Assembly: GCA_947624725.1 (NCBI GenBank)
Contig: CANQLP010000001.1
Span: forward strand, 1 to 64,000
Direction of reading: 5' to 3'
From: an uncultured Clostridia bacterium
GTDB lineage: Bacteria; Bacillota_A; Clostridia; TANB77; CAG-508
Length of the DNA stretch: 64,000 bases
The number at the start of each line of letters is the position of its first letter. Position 1 is the first letter of the stretch. The notes beneath the pieces are model-generated. The model saw nothing but the letters and a program-made list of their open reading frames with translations. It had not been told where the DNA came from and ran no database searches. The translations under genes and the position numbers were made by a program. This document shows positions 31,538 to 42,617 of this stretch, piece by piece.

Positions 31538-33058
31538 ATGAAAATAGAAGATGATGAATTTGATCAGAATCAAAATAAGAATAATAACAAAAGATTAACT
31601 ACAATAATACTAATATTAATTATTTTAACAATGATAATTGCAACTGTAATAACTGTAATGATTTTATCTTTAAAAGGACATAGTTTGTCTGTTATAATAG
31701 ATGGTAAAGATATGACAAGTATAAAAAATGCTTTTTACTTTCCTGAAGATGGACAAGATATATATGTTGCAATCAGAGACATAGCTCCATATGTAGGATA
31801 TGAAGCACATAATGGAGAGTATAAGGTCAATGCAGAAGATACAAGCAAAATGTATGTAGAAGCAAAAGATGGATCTGAAACTACATCTTTTTATCTTAAC
31901 TCTACACTTATAAATAAAGTTGCACCAAATAGCACAGAAGATTATGAGAATGTTAAAATATCAAAACCAGTTATTATGATTGATAATAAGTGGTATATAA
32001 GTATTGAAGGATTTAGATCTGCCTTTAATTCTTCAGTAACTTATGACAAAACAAATAATGTTATTAATATACAAACATTACCATATCTTGTAAGCTTTTA
32101 TGATGTAAATGTTACTGAATATGGATATGATAAATTAAGTGATGATTTTAATAATCAAAAGGCGTTAGTTTATGGCATGCTAGTTGCATCTAAAAATTCT
32201 ACTAATAAATATGGAGTTATAAATATAAAAACAGGTGAAGATATAATTAGTCCAAGATATAATGCTATAGAGTTTCTTGAAGGTCAAAACGAATTTATAA
32301 TTACAAATGCAAGTAATAAAGTTGGAATTGCCTATGCAAATGGAGAAACAAAAGTAGATGTATCATATGACGAAATTAAAGTATTAGATAGTGGGCTTGG
32401 ATATTATTTAGTTAAGAGTAATTCAAAATATGGTGTAATCAAATCTGACAAAGAATGGATTATACATATAGAATATGACAAGATTGGAATTGATACTACG
32501 AATTTTGAAAATGATGGAATAATGAATCAATATCTATTATATGATTCTATGATACCAGTTTCACAAAATGGTAAATGGGGACTATTTGATGTAGAAGGTA
32601 ACAAATTAACAGCTGTCGAATATGATAGTATTGGAGCTATTCATAAAGATACTCAAAATTCAGAATTAAATAATGTAGCAATTATTGCTGATACTGGTGT
32701 TGTTATCATTTCGAAAGACGGAAAATATGGAGGAATAAATGAGAGAAAAGACATGCTTATTCCAATGATGTTTGATGATGTTTATTCTGAAGTAAGTGAT
32801 GGAGAAGTAATATATTATATAGTTTATAATGGAGTAAATTATTTAGCAGAAGATTATATAAATCTAATGAAAGAAAAACTTGGATATGATGAGGAAGAAG
32901 ATATAGTTTCAAATCCTGATGAAGAGCAAGAAGAAGATGCTCAAAATGTAACTTCAGATAATACTGTTCAAGATGAAGAAAATTTAGCTCAAGATGAAGA
33001 AAGTACTGTTCAAAATGAAGAAAATTTAGGTAACGATATTAGTGAAAATGTGGCATAA
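31538..33058 (+). CDS. membrane-anchored WG-repeat protein
   Basis: A 506-residue protein with a short cytoplasmic acidic N-terminus, one membrane helix (about residues 20-47), a copper-amine-oxidase-N-like domain (about 50-185, with YVAIRDIAPYVGYEAHNG) and then WG/KWG-type repeats (KYGVINIKTGE, KVGIAYANGE, KYGVIKSD, KWGLFDVEGN, KYGGINERKD). The last 70 residues are acidic Gln/Glu/Asp/Asn repeats. Function is unknown; the layout suggests an extracytoplasmic scaffold. AGGGGG precedes the ATG. Confidence 0.75.
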   Translation: MKIEDDEFDQNQNKNNNKRLTTIILILIILTMIIATVITVMILSLKGHSLSVIIDGKDMTSIKNAFYFPEDGQDIYVAIRDIAPYVGYEAHNGEYKVNAEDTSKMYVEAKDGSETTSFYLNSTLINKVAPNSTEDYENVKISKPVIMIDNKWYISIEGFRSAFNSSVTYDKTNNVINIQTLPYLVSFYDVNVTEYGYDKLSDDFNNQKALVYGMLVASKNSTNKYGVINIKTGEDIISPRYNAIEFLEGQNEFIITNASNKVGIAYANGETKVDVSYDEIKVLDSGLGYYLVKSNSKYGVIKSDKEWIIHIEYDKIGIDTTNFENDGIMNQYLLYDSMIPVSQNGKWGLFDVEGNKLTAVEYDSIGAIHKDTQNSELNNVAIIADTGVVIISKDGKYGGINERKDMLIPMMFDDVYSEVSDGEVIYYIVYNGVNYLAEDYINLMKEKLGYDEEEDIVSNPDEEQEEDAQNVTSDNTVQDEENLAQDEESTVQNEENLGNDISENVA

Positions 33059-33097
33059 AATAATACGAAAAATGTCGCATGAAAATTTAAAAAAAAC

Positions 33098-33126
33098 TTG
33101 AAAAAATTAAAAAAATATGGTACAAT
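33098..33126 (+). promoter_or_regulatory. promoter of 6S RNA
   Basis: TTGAAA at 33098-33103, 17 bases and TACAAT at 33121-33126. Confidence 0.7.
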
Positions 33127-33147
33127 ATATATAACATAAAAAATAAC

Positions 33148-33350
33148 AAAAAATCCCTGCATAGTGCGTAAAATAAGGAAATTTTAGAACCTACAAAGCA
33201 ATGGATAAGGGAGCCGATCTCTGAATATGGCGTGTAAGCTTACCAAGAGATGGAGTAAGAAACCCAGGAGTATTTGGGTAGGCACCCACCTGTATATATA
33301 CAGGTCCATAAAATTTCTTAAAATATACGGCTAAGGCGGGGGATTTTTTT
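33148..33350 (+). ncRNA. ssrS: 6S RNA
   Basis: No ORF covers this stretch. Its ends pair (AAAAATCCC with GGGGATTTTT). The middle holds GGATAAGGGAGCCGATCTC, GGAGTAAGAAACCCAGGAG and GGGTAGGCACCCACCTGTAT, blocks that I know from clostridial 6S RNA. 6S RNA mimics an open promoter and binds sigma-A RNA polymerase. The 3' end is a T-run terminator. The identification rests on recalled motifs and fold. Confidence 0.7.
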
Positions 33351-33380
33351 GTTATAATAAAGAATTTGATAACAGGTGGT

Positions 33381-34586
33381 TTAGCGAAGAAGACTAAACC
33401 ACCTATTCATTATATTTTGAGACATATTTATTAAATTTAATTTTGAAACATCACTTTCGGCAATTATATCTATTGTTTTTATCACATTTCCATTTGAAGA
33501 ATAAGTTATAGAGCCAATTTTCTCATTTTTTGCAATAGGTGCAGTAATATCATTTCTTAAATTTATAGCTTGTGTAATATCATTAGATTTAGATTTTTTT
33601 ACAAAAAATGATGCATCTTCAGCTAAAACTGCATTTACAGTTTGTGGTACTCCTTTTTGTATAGAAAGAGTTTGCACAATATCTCCTTTATTTCCTAAAG
33701 ATATATTGGTGAAATTAGAGAAACCAAAATTAAGCAACTTTTGTGCCTCAGAAAATCTTATATCACTTGAAGGAGAGTGCATGATAACAGCGATAAGAGA
33801 AAGACCGGTCGCGTGTTGCAGAAGCAGATAGGTTATATAATGCAAGTGAAGTAGAGCCGTGTTTTAAGACCTGTACATCCTTTGTAATTTCTAACTAGCT
33901 TATTTGTATTTACTAGTCCGAGTTTCTCCATTTCTTAAACTGTCCATATAAAGAGATGTATATTTTGTTATACTTGGGTGCTTGGTTAAAAGCTCACGAG
34001 ACATTAGTGCAATATCATATGAAGAAGTCAAATGTCCATCCTCATCAAGTCCATGACAATTTTTAAAACTAGTATCATACATTCCAAGTGATTTTGCTTT
34101 GTTATTCATTCTAGTTACAAATTCTTCTTCAGATCCAGCAAGATGTTCTGCAAGAGCATAAACACAATCATTTGCTGAATTTAAACATATGGCTTTTAGC
34201 ATTTCTTCGGTAGTTAAAACTTCATTTTCTTCAAGCCAAATTTGAGAACCTCCCATTCCTGCAGCTTCTTTAGAACAAGTAATTCTATCTGTCAATTTAA
34301 GTTCTCCATTATCGATTGCTTCCATTATTAAAAGAATTGACATTACTTTTGTAACACTTGCGGGTCTAAACTGTTCATGACTATTATGCTCATAAAGTAC
34401 TGTTCCTGTAGATTGTTCTATAAGAATTGCACCACCAGACTGTAGTTTTAAATCTGTTTCAGCATCCACAGCTGTTTCTAATAAACCATTATTATTAGAC
34501 CATACATAACTTTCAGCTAAAGAATGGCTTGAGCACAAGCAAAGTAATATTGTAAATACTATACATAAAAATCTTTTATATTTCAT
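33381..34586 (-). CDS. serine-type D-Ala-D-Ala carboxypeptidase, DacF type (three CGG skip sites)
   Basis: A 400-residue low-molecular-weight PBP (peptidase S11) that trims peptidoglycan stem peptides. A signal peptide (about residues 1-24) is followed by the three active-site motifs: SVTK (in RPASVTKVMS), SAN (in LNSANDCVYAL) and KTG. The last motif exists only after skipping: 33920 (GET-G-LVNTNKLV), 33859 (LKT-G-STSLALYN) and 33807 (ATRD-G-LSLIAVIM), giving Gly223, Gly243 and Gly260. So the catalytic KTG glycine is itself a skip product. Sporulation-specific expression, as for dacF, is likely but unproven. Confidence 0.93.
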
Positions 34587-34723
34587 ATATAAACCTCCAT
34601 AATAAGAGTATGAAGGGAAATTTAAAATATTACAAAATATTTAAAATCAACGTACATTTACATAAAATATATTGAAATGAAGCTGAATTTATGCTAATAT
34701 ATAAAGGTAAAAGGAGAAAAATT

Positions 34724-36241
34724 ATGGAAAGATATGTTATAAAAGAAAAAATAAAAAAATTACAAGCTGATGGAGTTTCAGTTGAAGAAATAAGAAAAAA
34801 TTATGGAATTGATGAAGATATAATTTCAGAATTTGAAGAAGAGAAAAAAATAAAAAAGCAAATAGATAGACTTCTTGGAAAAGGAGATACTGAAGAAGTA
34901 CAGCAAATAATTGATGGAATTGATAGTGAAGCTTTTAAATTACATCTTTTAATTAAAGTAGCAGCAAATAAAGGGGATATGGTAGAGAAAGAAAGACTTC
35001 TACGAAAACTTTTAGAAATACAACCTAATAGTATAAGAAGTATGAGTTCTTTGATAAATGTATTAAGAGCAAAATTGGATGAGTCTATAATAAATAATGA
35101 TAGAAACTTAAAACTAGATATTTCATCAGAAATTATAGAATTAGCAGAAAGACAATTAAAATTAGAGCCTATGAATCCATATGCATATGCTTCGATTATT
35201 AAATGTATAAAAGTTAAAATAAATAATACGGATGCTAATGAAAAAGAAGAAATCGAAAAATTAAAGGAAAGAGAAAAAGAAGCTTTAAATAGTATTTTAA
35301 ATATTGACCCTAGCAATGTTAGAGCCTTAGGTTCTTTGTTTAAAATATTATCAGAAGAAGGAAATTTTCAAGAAGCATGTAAAATATCTGAAAGATTATT
35401 AGAACAAAAACCAAATGATATAAAGGAAATAGCAACTCTAATTAATCTGGTAAGAAGAAATGGAGATACTGAAAAAGAAAAAGAGCTATTGTATAGAATA
35501 TTGGAAATTGATAATAAAAATAGAAAAGCTATGAGCTCTTTACTTAAAATAGCAAAGGAAGAAGGTAATCAAGATGATAGAAGAAAAATACTATATAGAA
35601 TTTTAGAGGTAGAACCAAGAAATACAAGAATTATACATAGCCTGATTCGCATAGCAGAAAATAGAAATATGGAGGAAGAAGAAAAAGAATTATTACATAA
35701 ACTATTGAGCGTCGAACCATTAAATAAAGAGGCTAAAGCAAAGCTTATGCAACTAATATCTAAAGAAAAAAATACTGAAGCAGAAAAAGTAATACTAGAA
35801 TATGTGGATACTTCTTTAATAGAAGAAACAATGGAAAATGAAGCAGAAAATCCTTTAGAAAAAGCAAGAAGAATTATTTATGAAAGTGAAGATATATTAG
35901 CAGATTCAGAACAAATAAAGGAATTAATAGATGGAGAAAGTGAAATTAATAAGAATTTGGTATTAGCAGAGTTGTACTTAAGTACTGGCTTACAAAAAAG
36001 GGCAGAAGGTTTGCTAAAAGGATATAAAAAGCAGTTAGACTCGGAAAATGATAAAGACAAGGTGAGATTAATAAATCAAGCATTGGAACTAATAAAAGGC
36101 TCAAACAAGAAAAATAAAGGCTCTAAGACTAAATGGCAAGCCTTTTGGGATCAAAAGAATGAACAAGAGAAGAGTAAAATAAAAGAAGGAAATACGGAAT
36201 TTGAAAAAGTGTCTTATCCTGAAGATGTAGAAGAAAGATAA
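34724..36241 (+). CDS. tetratricopeptide-repeat protein
   Basis: About 505 residues, soluble and almost wholly helical. It shows at least six 34-residue TPR units with a regular ILEIxPxNxRAxxSLLKIA pattern between about residues 85 and 370, each ending in a Leu-Glu-Ile-Asn/Pro-type turn, and a Lys-rich tail. ATG 34724 with AAAGGAGAA upstream is preferred over an in-frame ATG at 34691. The partner is unknown. CGG triplets such as TCG GAA straddle codons. Confidence 0.8.
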   Translation: MERYVIKEKIKKLQADGVSVEEIRKNYGIDEDIISEFEEEKKIKKQIDRLLGKGDTEEVQQIIDGIDSEAFKLHLLIKVAANKGDMVEKERLLRKLLEIQPNSIRSMSSLINVLRAKLDESIINNDRNLKLDISSEIIELAERQLKLEPMNPYAYASIIKCIKVKINNTDANEKEEIEKLKEREKEALNSILNIDPSNVRALGSLFKILSEEGNFQEACKISERLLEQKPNDIKEIATLINLVRRNGDTEKEKELLYRILEIDNKNRKAMSSLLKIAKEEGNQDDRRKILYRILEVEPRNTRIIHSLIRIAENRNMEEEEKELLHKLLSVEPLNKEAKAKLMQLISKEKNTEAEKVILEYVDTSLIEETMENEAENPLEKARRIIYESEDILADSEQIKELIDGESEINKNLVLAELYLSTGLQKRAEGLLKGYKKQLDSENDKDKVRLINQALELIKGSNKKNKGSKTKWQAFWDQKNEQEKSKIKEGNTEFEKVSYPEDVEER

Positions 36242-36256
36242 ATTTTCAAAAAAAGC

Positions 36257-36286
36257 TTGCACTTTATATATGTTTTGTGGTATAAT
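36257..36286 (+). promoter_or_regulatory. promoter of rpsB-tsf
   Basis: TTGCAC at 36257-36262 and TATAAT at 36281-36286 have an 18-base spacer. The 110-base untranslated leader that follows contains GTGCCAAAATAAACATTTTGG, an inverted repeat that may be the S2-type autoregulatory element. Confidence 0.65.
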
Positions 36287-36406
36287 CTATAAGGTTATAA
36301 ATTAGACACATGAGATTAGTTTGTAGAGAGTGCCAAAATAAACATTTTGGTTTCTATAAATGCCTGAAGTTTCATGGATGTTAAAAACTAAAAGGAGGAA
36401 TTTAAA

Positions 36407-37213
36407 ATGGCAGTAGTTGCAATGAAACAATTACTTGAAGCTGGTGTTCATTTCGGACATCAAACAAGAAGATGGGATCCAAAAATGGCTGAATACATTT
36501 ATCAAGCTAGAAATGGTATCCATATTATCGATTTACAAAAGACATCTAAGAAAATTGATGAAGCATATGCTTTTATTAAAGAAAAGGTAGAAGAAGGTGC
36601 TTCTGTATTATTTGTTGGAACAAAGAAACAAGCACAAGAGTGCATGAAAGAAGCAGCTTTATCTTGTGGAATGTTCTATGTTGATCAAAGATGGTTAGGA
36701 GGAATGCTTACTAACTTTGAAACAATCAGAACAAGAGTACAAAGATTAAAGAAATTAGAAGCTATGCAAGAAGATGGAACTTTTGATGTACTTCCTAAAA
36801 AAGAAGTTATGGGACTTAAAAAGGAAATGGAAAAACTAGAAAAGAACCTTGGTGGAATCAAAGAAATGGAAACTTTACCAGGAGTTATCTTTATAGTAGA
36901 TCCTAAAAAGGAAAGAACAGCTATATTAGAAGCTAAAAAATTAAAAATCCCTGTAGTTGGATTGGTAGATACAAATTGTAGCCCAGAAGATATAGATTTC
37001 CCAATTCCAGGAAATGATGATGCAATTCGCTCTGTAAAATTAATCGCAACAGTTATGGCAAACGCTGTAATTGAAGGAAAACAAGGAGAAGTTCTAAGTA
37101 TTGAAGATCAAATGAAAGAGGATGAAGAAGAAGTTGAAGCTCCAGTAGAAAAAGAAGAAGCTCCAGAAGTTAAAAGAAAAAAAGAGTCTAAAAAAGCTGA
37201 AACTGAAGAATAA
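36407..37213 (+). CDS. rpsB: 30S ribosomal protein S2
   Basis: S2 of 268 residues: [35 protein letters not shown], and the [19 protein letters not shown] end are canonical. Residues after about 225 form an acidic/Lys-rich extension. AAAGGAGG precedes the ATG. The CGG at 36454 is across TTC GGA and is read normally. Confidence 0.98.
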   Translation: MAVVAMKQLLEAGVHFGHQTRRWDPKMAEYIYQARNGIHIIDLQKTSKKIDEAYAFIKEKVEEGASVLFVGTKKQAQECMKEAALSCGMFYVDQRWLGGMLTNFETIRTRVQRLKKLEAMQEDGTFDVLPKKEVMGLKKEMEKLEKNLGGIKEMETLPGVIFIVDPKKERTAILEAKKLKIPVVGLVDTNCSPEDIDFPIPGNDDAIRSVKLIATVMANAVIEGKQGEVLSIEDQMKEDEEEVEAPVEKEEAPEVKRKKESKKAETEE

Positions 37214-37238
37214 TTATAAAAAGGAGGAAATCAAAAAG

Positions 37239-38120
37239 ATGGTTACTGCAAGTTTAGTTAAAGAATTAAGAGAAAAAACAGGTGCAGGTATGATGGACTG
37301 CAAAAAAGTATTAACTGAAACAGATGGAGATATGGAAAAAGCAGCAGAATTATTGCGTGAAAGAGGAATTACAAAAGCTGCTAAAAAATCAACAAGAATT
37401 GCAGCAGAAGGCTTAGTTGCTGCATATGTTTCAGAAGATAAAAAAGTAGGAGCAGTTGTTGAAGTAAATGCAGAAACTGACTTCGTTGCTAAAAATGAAG
37501 AATTTAAAACATTTGTAAACGATGTAGTAGAGCAAGTTGCTAAAAACAATCCAAAAGATGTAGAAGATTTACTTGCACAAAAATATATTAAAGATGAAAC
37601 AAAAACTGTAAGTGAAGTATTGACAGATAAAATCGCAACAATTGGTGAAAATATGTCAATTAGAAGATTTGTTAGATTTACATCTAATGGATTAATTCAA
37701 AAATACATTCATGGAGAAGGAAAAATTGGTGTTTTAGTTTCTATGGAAGGTGGAGACGAAGATTTAGCAAAAGATATTTGTATGCAAATCGCAGCAGCTC
37801 GTCCTGAATTCTTAGATAGAGATGCTGTTCCACAAGATAGAGTAAACAAAGAAATGGAAATACTTAAAGCACAAGCTATGAATGAAGGAAAACCAGCAGA
37901 AATTGCTGAAAAAATGGTTCAAGGTAGAATTGGTAAATTCTATGGAGAAATTTGTTTAGTAGATCAAGAATATGTTAAAGATCCAAGCATGAAGGTATCA
38001 GCATTACTTTCTTCAAAAAATGCAAAAGTTATTGAATTTGCAAGAATTGAAAAAGGAGAAGGATTAGAAAAAAGAGAAGAAAACTTTGCAGAAGAAGTTG
38101 CAAAGCAAATTAATGGTTAA
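37239..38120 (+). CDS. tsf: elongation factor Ts
   Basis: EF-Ts recycles EF-Tu-GDP. The 293-residue protein shows the N-terminal UBA-like start VTASLVKELREKTGAGMMDCKKVL, the NAETDFVAKNEEF core and the helical C-terminus. AAAGGAGG lies upstream; it is 25 bases from rpsB in the usual rpsB-tsf operon. No CGG site. Confidence 0.98.
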   Translation: MVTASLVKELREKTGAGMMDCKKVLTETDGDMEKAAELLRERGITKAAKKSTRIAAEGLVAAYVSEDKKVGAVVEVNAETDFVAKNEEFKTFVNDVVEQVAKNNPKDVEDLLAQKYIKDETKTVSEVLTDKIATIGENMSIRRFVRFTSNGLIQKYIHGEGKIGVLVSMEGGDEDLAKDICMQIAAARPEFLDRDAVPQDRVNKEMEILKAQAMNEGKPAEIAEKMVQGRIGKFYGEICLVDQEYVKDPSMKVSALLSSKNAKVIEFARIEKGEGLEKREENFAEEVAKQING

Positions 38121-38122
38121 TT

Positions 38123-38155
38123 AAAAAAGAGGCTTTATTTAAAGCCTCTTTTTTT
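38123..38155 (+). terminator. terminator of rpsB-tsf
   Basis: AAAAAGAGGCTTT pairs with AAAGCCTCTTTTT around a short loop with a T-run. Confidence 0.93.
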
Positions 38156-38228
38156 GGAACAAAAACATAAATTACATATTTTTACAAATTTTTTTTGCCC
38201 AATTTCAGGGAGAAAGGAAATAAAATAA

Positions 38229-39306
38229 ATGAAAGGGTATCTAGTATTAGAAAATGGAGAAATATTTGAAGGCGAAAGAATTGGAAAAAATCAAGATACT
38301 TGTTTAGAGGTTGTTTTTAATACTTCTATGGCAGGATATTTAAAGGTATTTACAGATCCTTCTTATGCCTCTCAAGGTGTTGTTATGACATATCCATTGA
38401 TTGGAAACTATGGAGTTATAACCGAGGATATGGAATCAAAAAAAGTATGGGTTAAGGCAATATTTATACATGAACTTGCAGAAAAGCCAAGTAATTTTAG
38501 GAAGGAAAAGGACCTAAATGATTATTTAATAGAAAATGACATTCCAGGGTTAAAAAATATAAATACAAGAAAGCTTACAAAATTACTTAGAAATAGTGGA
38601 ACAATGAGAGGAAAAATAACAGGCGATGTTTCAAATGTAGACGAAATTATAAAAGAAATAAAGGGCTTTAAGCCAAAAAACTTGGTTGGAATGGTATCTA
38701 CTAAAAGACCTTATGTAGAAAATGAGGATGGAGATATAAAAATCGCACTTTTAGATTTTGGATGCAAAGCTAATATTATAAGAGACTTAAAAAAACGAGG
38801 AGCTAAGGTATATGTATTTCCACAAGATACATCAGCAGAAGATATTTTAAAAGTTGAGCCAGATGGAATAGTGCTTTCAAACGGACCACGGAGATCCAGA
38901 GGATTGTGAGATTGGCATTCAAACAGTAAAGAAGTTATATAATTCTAATGTACCAATTCTTGGAATATGTCTTGGACATCAACTTATGGCACTAGCAACT
39001 GGAGCAAAAACATCTAAACTTAAATATGGTCATAGAGGACCAAATCATCCTGTAAAGGATTTATCTACTGGAAGGGTATATATTACTTCACAAAATCATG
39101 GATATTATGTAAAAGAAGATAGCATTGATAAAAAAGTATGTGAGGTTTCGTTTATAAATTTGAATGATGGAACGGTTGAAGGCTTGAAATACAAGAATAA
39201 AAATATAAAGACTGTGCAGTTTCATCCTGAAGCTTGTCCAGGACCAGAGGATACAAGTTATATTTTTGATGAATTTTTAGAGGAGGTAAAAAATGCCAAA
39301 AAATAA
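38229..39306 (+). CDS. carA: carbamoyl phosphate synthase small subunit (CGG skip site 38889)
   Basis: CarA hydrolyses glutamine and channels ammonia to CarB for carbamoyl phosphate, the precursor of pyrimidines and arginine. The restored protein has 358 residues. The N-terminal domain starts [15 protein letters not shown]; the amidotransferase domain has GICLGHQLM (nucleophile Cys) and [11 protein letters not shown] (His/Glu). At 38889 (CCA CGG AGA) skipping C gives [12 protein letters not shown] with Gly221, the invariant NGPGDP of class I amidotransferases. Unskipped, the frame ends at 38909 before the catalytic Cys. It overlaps carB by 14 bases. Confidence 0.97.
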
Positions 39307-42300
39307 AGATATAAAAAAAGTTTTAGTAATAGGTTCTGGACCAATAATAATTGGGCAAGCAGCAGAGTTTGACTATGCTGGAACACAAGCGTGTGTTGAA
39401 CTTAAAAAAGAAGGACTTGAAGTTGTTTTAGTTAACTCAAATCCTGCAACTATTATGACAGATAAGAATATGGCAGATAAAATATATATTGAACCTTTAA
39501 CAGTAAAAACAGTAAAAAAGATTATTGAAAAGGAAAAACCTGATAGTATTCTTCCAAATCTAGGAGGACAAACAGGTCTTAATATTGCAATGGAACTTGC
39601 AGAGTCAGGATATCTAAAAGAGAAGAAAATAAGACTACTTGGAACATCTCCTGAAGGAATTAGAAATGCAGAGGATAGACAAGCCTTCAAGGATATGATG
39701 GAAAGTATTAATGAACCTTGTATTGCAAGTAAAGTTGTAAATACTGTAGAGGATGCTGTTAGTTTTTCAAGAGAAATCGGACTTCCAGTTATTGTAAGAC
39801 CAGCTTATACTTTAGGAGGTACTGGCGGTGGAATTGCATATACTGAAGACCAATTAAGAGATATAGCATCACATGGATTGCATTTATCAAGAGTTTGCCA
39901 AGTATTAATTGAAAAATGTATTTCGGGATGGAAAGAAATAGAATATGAAGTTATAAGAGATTCTGCTGGAAATTGTATAACAGTATGCAATATGGAAAAT
40001 ATAAATCCAGTTGGAGTACATACAGGAGACAGCATAGTTGTTGCACCTTCACAGACACTTGCAGATAGAGAATATCAAATGCTTCGTACATCTGCAATAA
40101 AGATAATTTCAGCACTTAAGATTGAAGGAGGATGCAATGTACAATTTGCATTAAATCCAAACAGTTTTGAATATGCAGTAATCGAGGTAAACCCAAGAGT
40201 TAGTAGGTCATCAGCTTTAGCATCAAAAGCTACAGGTTACCCTATCGCGAAAGTTGCAACTAAAATTGCAATCGGTTATACCCTAGATGAAATCAAAAAT
40301 GCAGTAACAGGCAAAACTTATGCTTGTTTTGAACCAGTACTTGACTATGTAGTTGTAAAAATTCCAAAGTGGCCATTTAATAAATTCTTAACAGCAAGTC
40401 GTGAACTTGGTACTCAAATGAAGGCAACAGGAGAAGTTATGGCAATTGCAGAAAACTTAGAAGCAGGACTTATGAAAGCAATTCGTTCACTAGAGGAAAA
40501 TGTGGACTGTTTGTATTTACCAAAATATTCTGCAATTAGTGATGAGCAAATGAGAGAAGCTCTAAAGCATGTAAATAATGAAACATTATGGATAGTTGCA
40601 GAAAATTTAAGAAGAGGATTGACAATTGAGCAAATACATGAGGCTACAACTATTGATGTGTTCTTTATAAGCAAAATAAGCAATTTAGTAAAAATGGAAG
40701 AAGAATTAAGAACAAAGAATTTGAATGCTGATTTGTTAAGGAGAGCCAAAAAATACGGATATCCAGATACTGTAATTTCAAGGTTTACAAAAGTTCCAAT
40801 AGAGAAAATAAAGGAAATGAGAAAAAAAGAAAAGATAGAAGCTACATTCAAAATGGTAGATACCTGTGCTGCAGAGTTTGATGCAGAAACACCTTACTAT
40901 TATTCAAGCTATGATGAAGAAAACGAAGCAGGAGGAGACACAAAACGAAAAAAGGTATTAGTACTTGGTTCTGGACCAATTAGAATAGGACAAGGAATAG
41001 AATTTGATTATTGTAGTGTTCATTCAGTATGGTCTTTAAAGAAAAAAGGTTATGAAACAATAATTGTAAATAACAATCCAGAAACTGTAAGTACAGACTT
41101 TGATATAGCAGATAAACTATATTTTGAACCATTAACTCCAGAAGATGTAGAAAATGTAGTAGTTACAGAAAAACCATATGGAGCAATAGTACAGTTCGGT
41201 GGACAAACTGCAATTAAACTAACAAAAGCTCTAAAAGATATGGGAGTTAGGATACTCGGAACTAGTGAAGAAGATATGGATAGAGCAGAAGACAGAGAGC
41301 TTTTTGATGAAGCATTAAATAAATGTGGTATCTTAAGACCAAAAGGAAGTACAGTTTATACTGCAGAAGAAGCAATAAAAGTTGCAAATAATTTAGGATA
41401 TCCAGTATTAGTTAGACCATCATATGTACTAGGTCGGACAAGGTATGGCAATTGCTTATGATGATAAAGAGATTACAGAATTTATAAATGAAATAAATAA
41501 AATTGTACAGGAGCATCCAATTCTTGTAGATAAATATATGCTTGGAAAAGAACTAGAAGTAGATGCAATATGTGATGGAGAAGACATTTTAATTCCTGGT
41601 ATTATGGAGCACTTAGAAAGAGCAGGAGTTCACTCAGGAGATAGTATATCAGTATACCCAACACAAACTATAAGTGAAGAGCATCAAAAGAAGATAATTG
41701 AGTATACAGAAAAAATTGCAAGAGAGCTTAATGTTATAGGAGTTTTAAATATCCAATTTATTATATCTCAAGGAGAGGTTTATATAATCGAAGTAAATCC
41801 TCGTTCAAGTAGAACAGTTCCTTATATAAGTAAGGTTACAAATCTTCCTGTAATTGATATTGCAACAAGAGTTATTTTAGGTGAAAAATTAAAAGATATG
41901 GAATATGGCACAGGAATATATAGAAGAAGTGAATATATTGCAGTTAAGATGCCAGTATTCTCATTTGAGAAGATAAAAAATGCAGATACAAGTTTAGGAC
42001 CAGAAATGAAATCAACAGGAGAGGTATTAGGTGTTTCTAAAAACTTTACTGATGCAGTTGTTAAGGCATTCATCGGAAGTGGTGTTTCTATTCCAAAGAC
42101 AGGAAATGTACTTATAACTGTAAGAGATAAAGATAAAGAGGAAATGCTCCCACTTGCTAAAAAATTATATAATAAAGGATTTGGAATATATGCAACAAAA
42201 GGAACTGCAGCACTTCTTAAAAATAATGGGGTAGATGCAAAAATAGTTGAAAAAATCTGGGAAGGAGCAGAAAGCATTCCAAACTTACTAGAGCTTGGAA

Positions 42301-42494
42301 AAATTAACTTTATTATAAATACTCCAACAAGAGGAAAAGAAGCAAACAGAGATGGATTTAAGATAAGAAGGCTTGCAGTAGAAGCAAAGATACCATGCTT
42401 TACATCACTAGATACTGCGAATGCTTTGTATGATGCAATAGAAGATAAAAACACAGAAGAAGAAATGGAAGTTATAGATATAACGGAAATATAA
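39293..42494 (+). CDS. carB: carbamoyl phosphate synthase large subunit (CGG skip site 41435)
   Basis: CarB makes carbamoyl phosphate using two ATP-grasp domains. The restored protein has 1066 residues. Each half begins with [15 protein letters not shown] or [15 protein letters not shown], and the first ATP-grasp ends in [18 protein letters not shown]. At 41435 (GGT CGG ACA) skipping C gives [15 protein letters not shown] with Gly715, the conserved glycine loop of the second ATP-grasp domain. Unskipped, the protein stops after 722 residues. The C-terminal allosteric MGS-like domain follows. Confidence 0.97.
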
Positions 42495-42617
42495 TTGAAT
42501 TTAAGCCATGTGCAAGTTTGAAAGCATATGGCTTTTATTATTAACAAAACAAACACTTGACATAATCTAAACTTTGGAATATAATTTTACTATCAAAAAT
42601 AGTAAGGAGGGGGATAT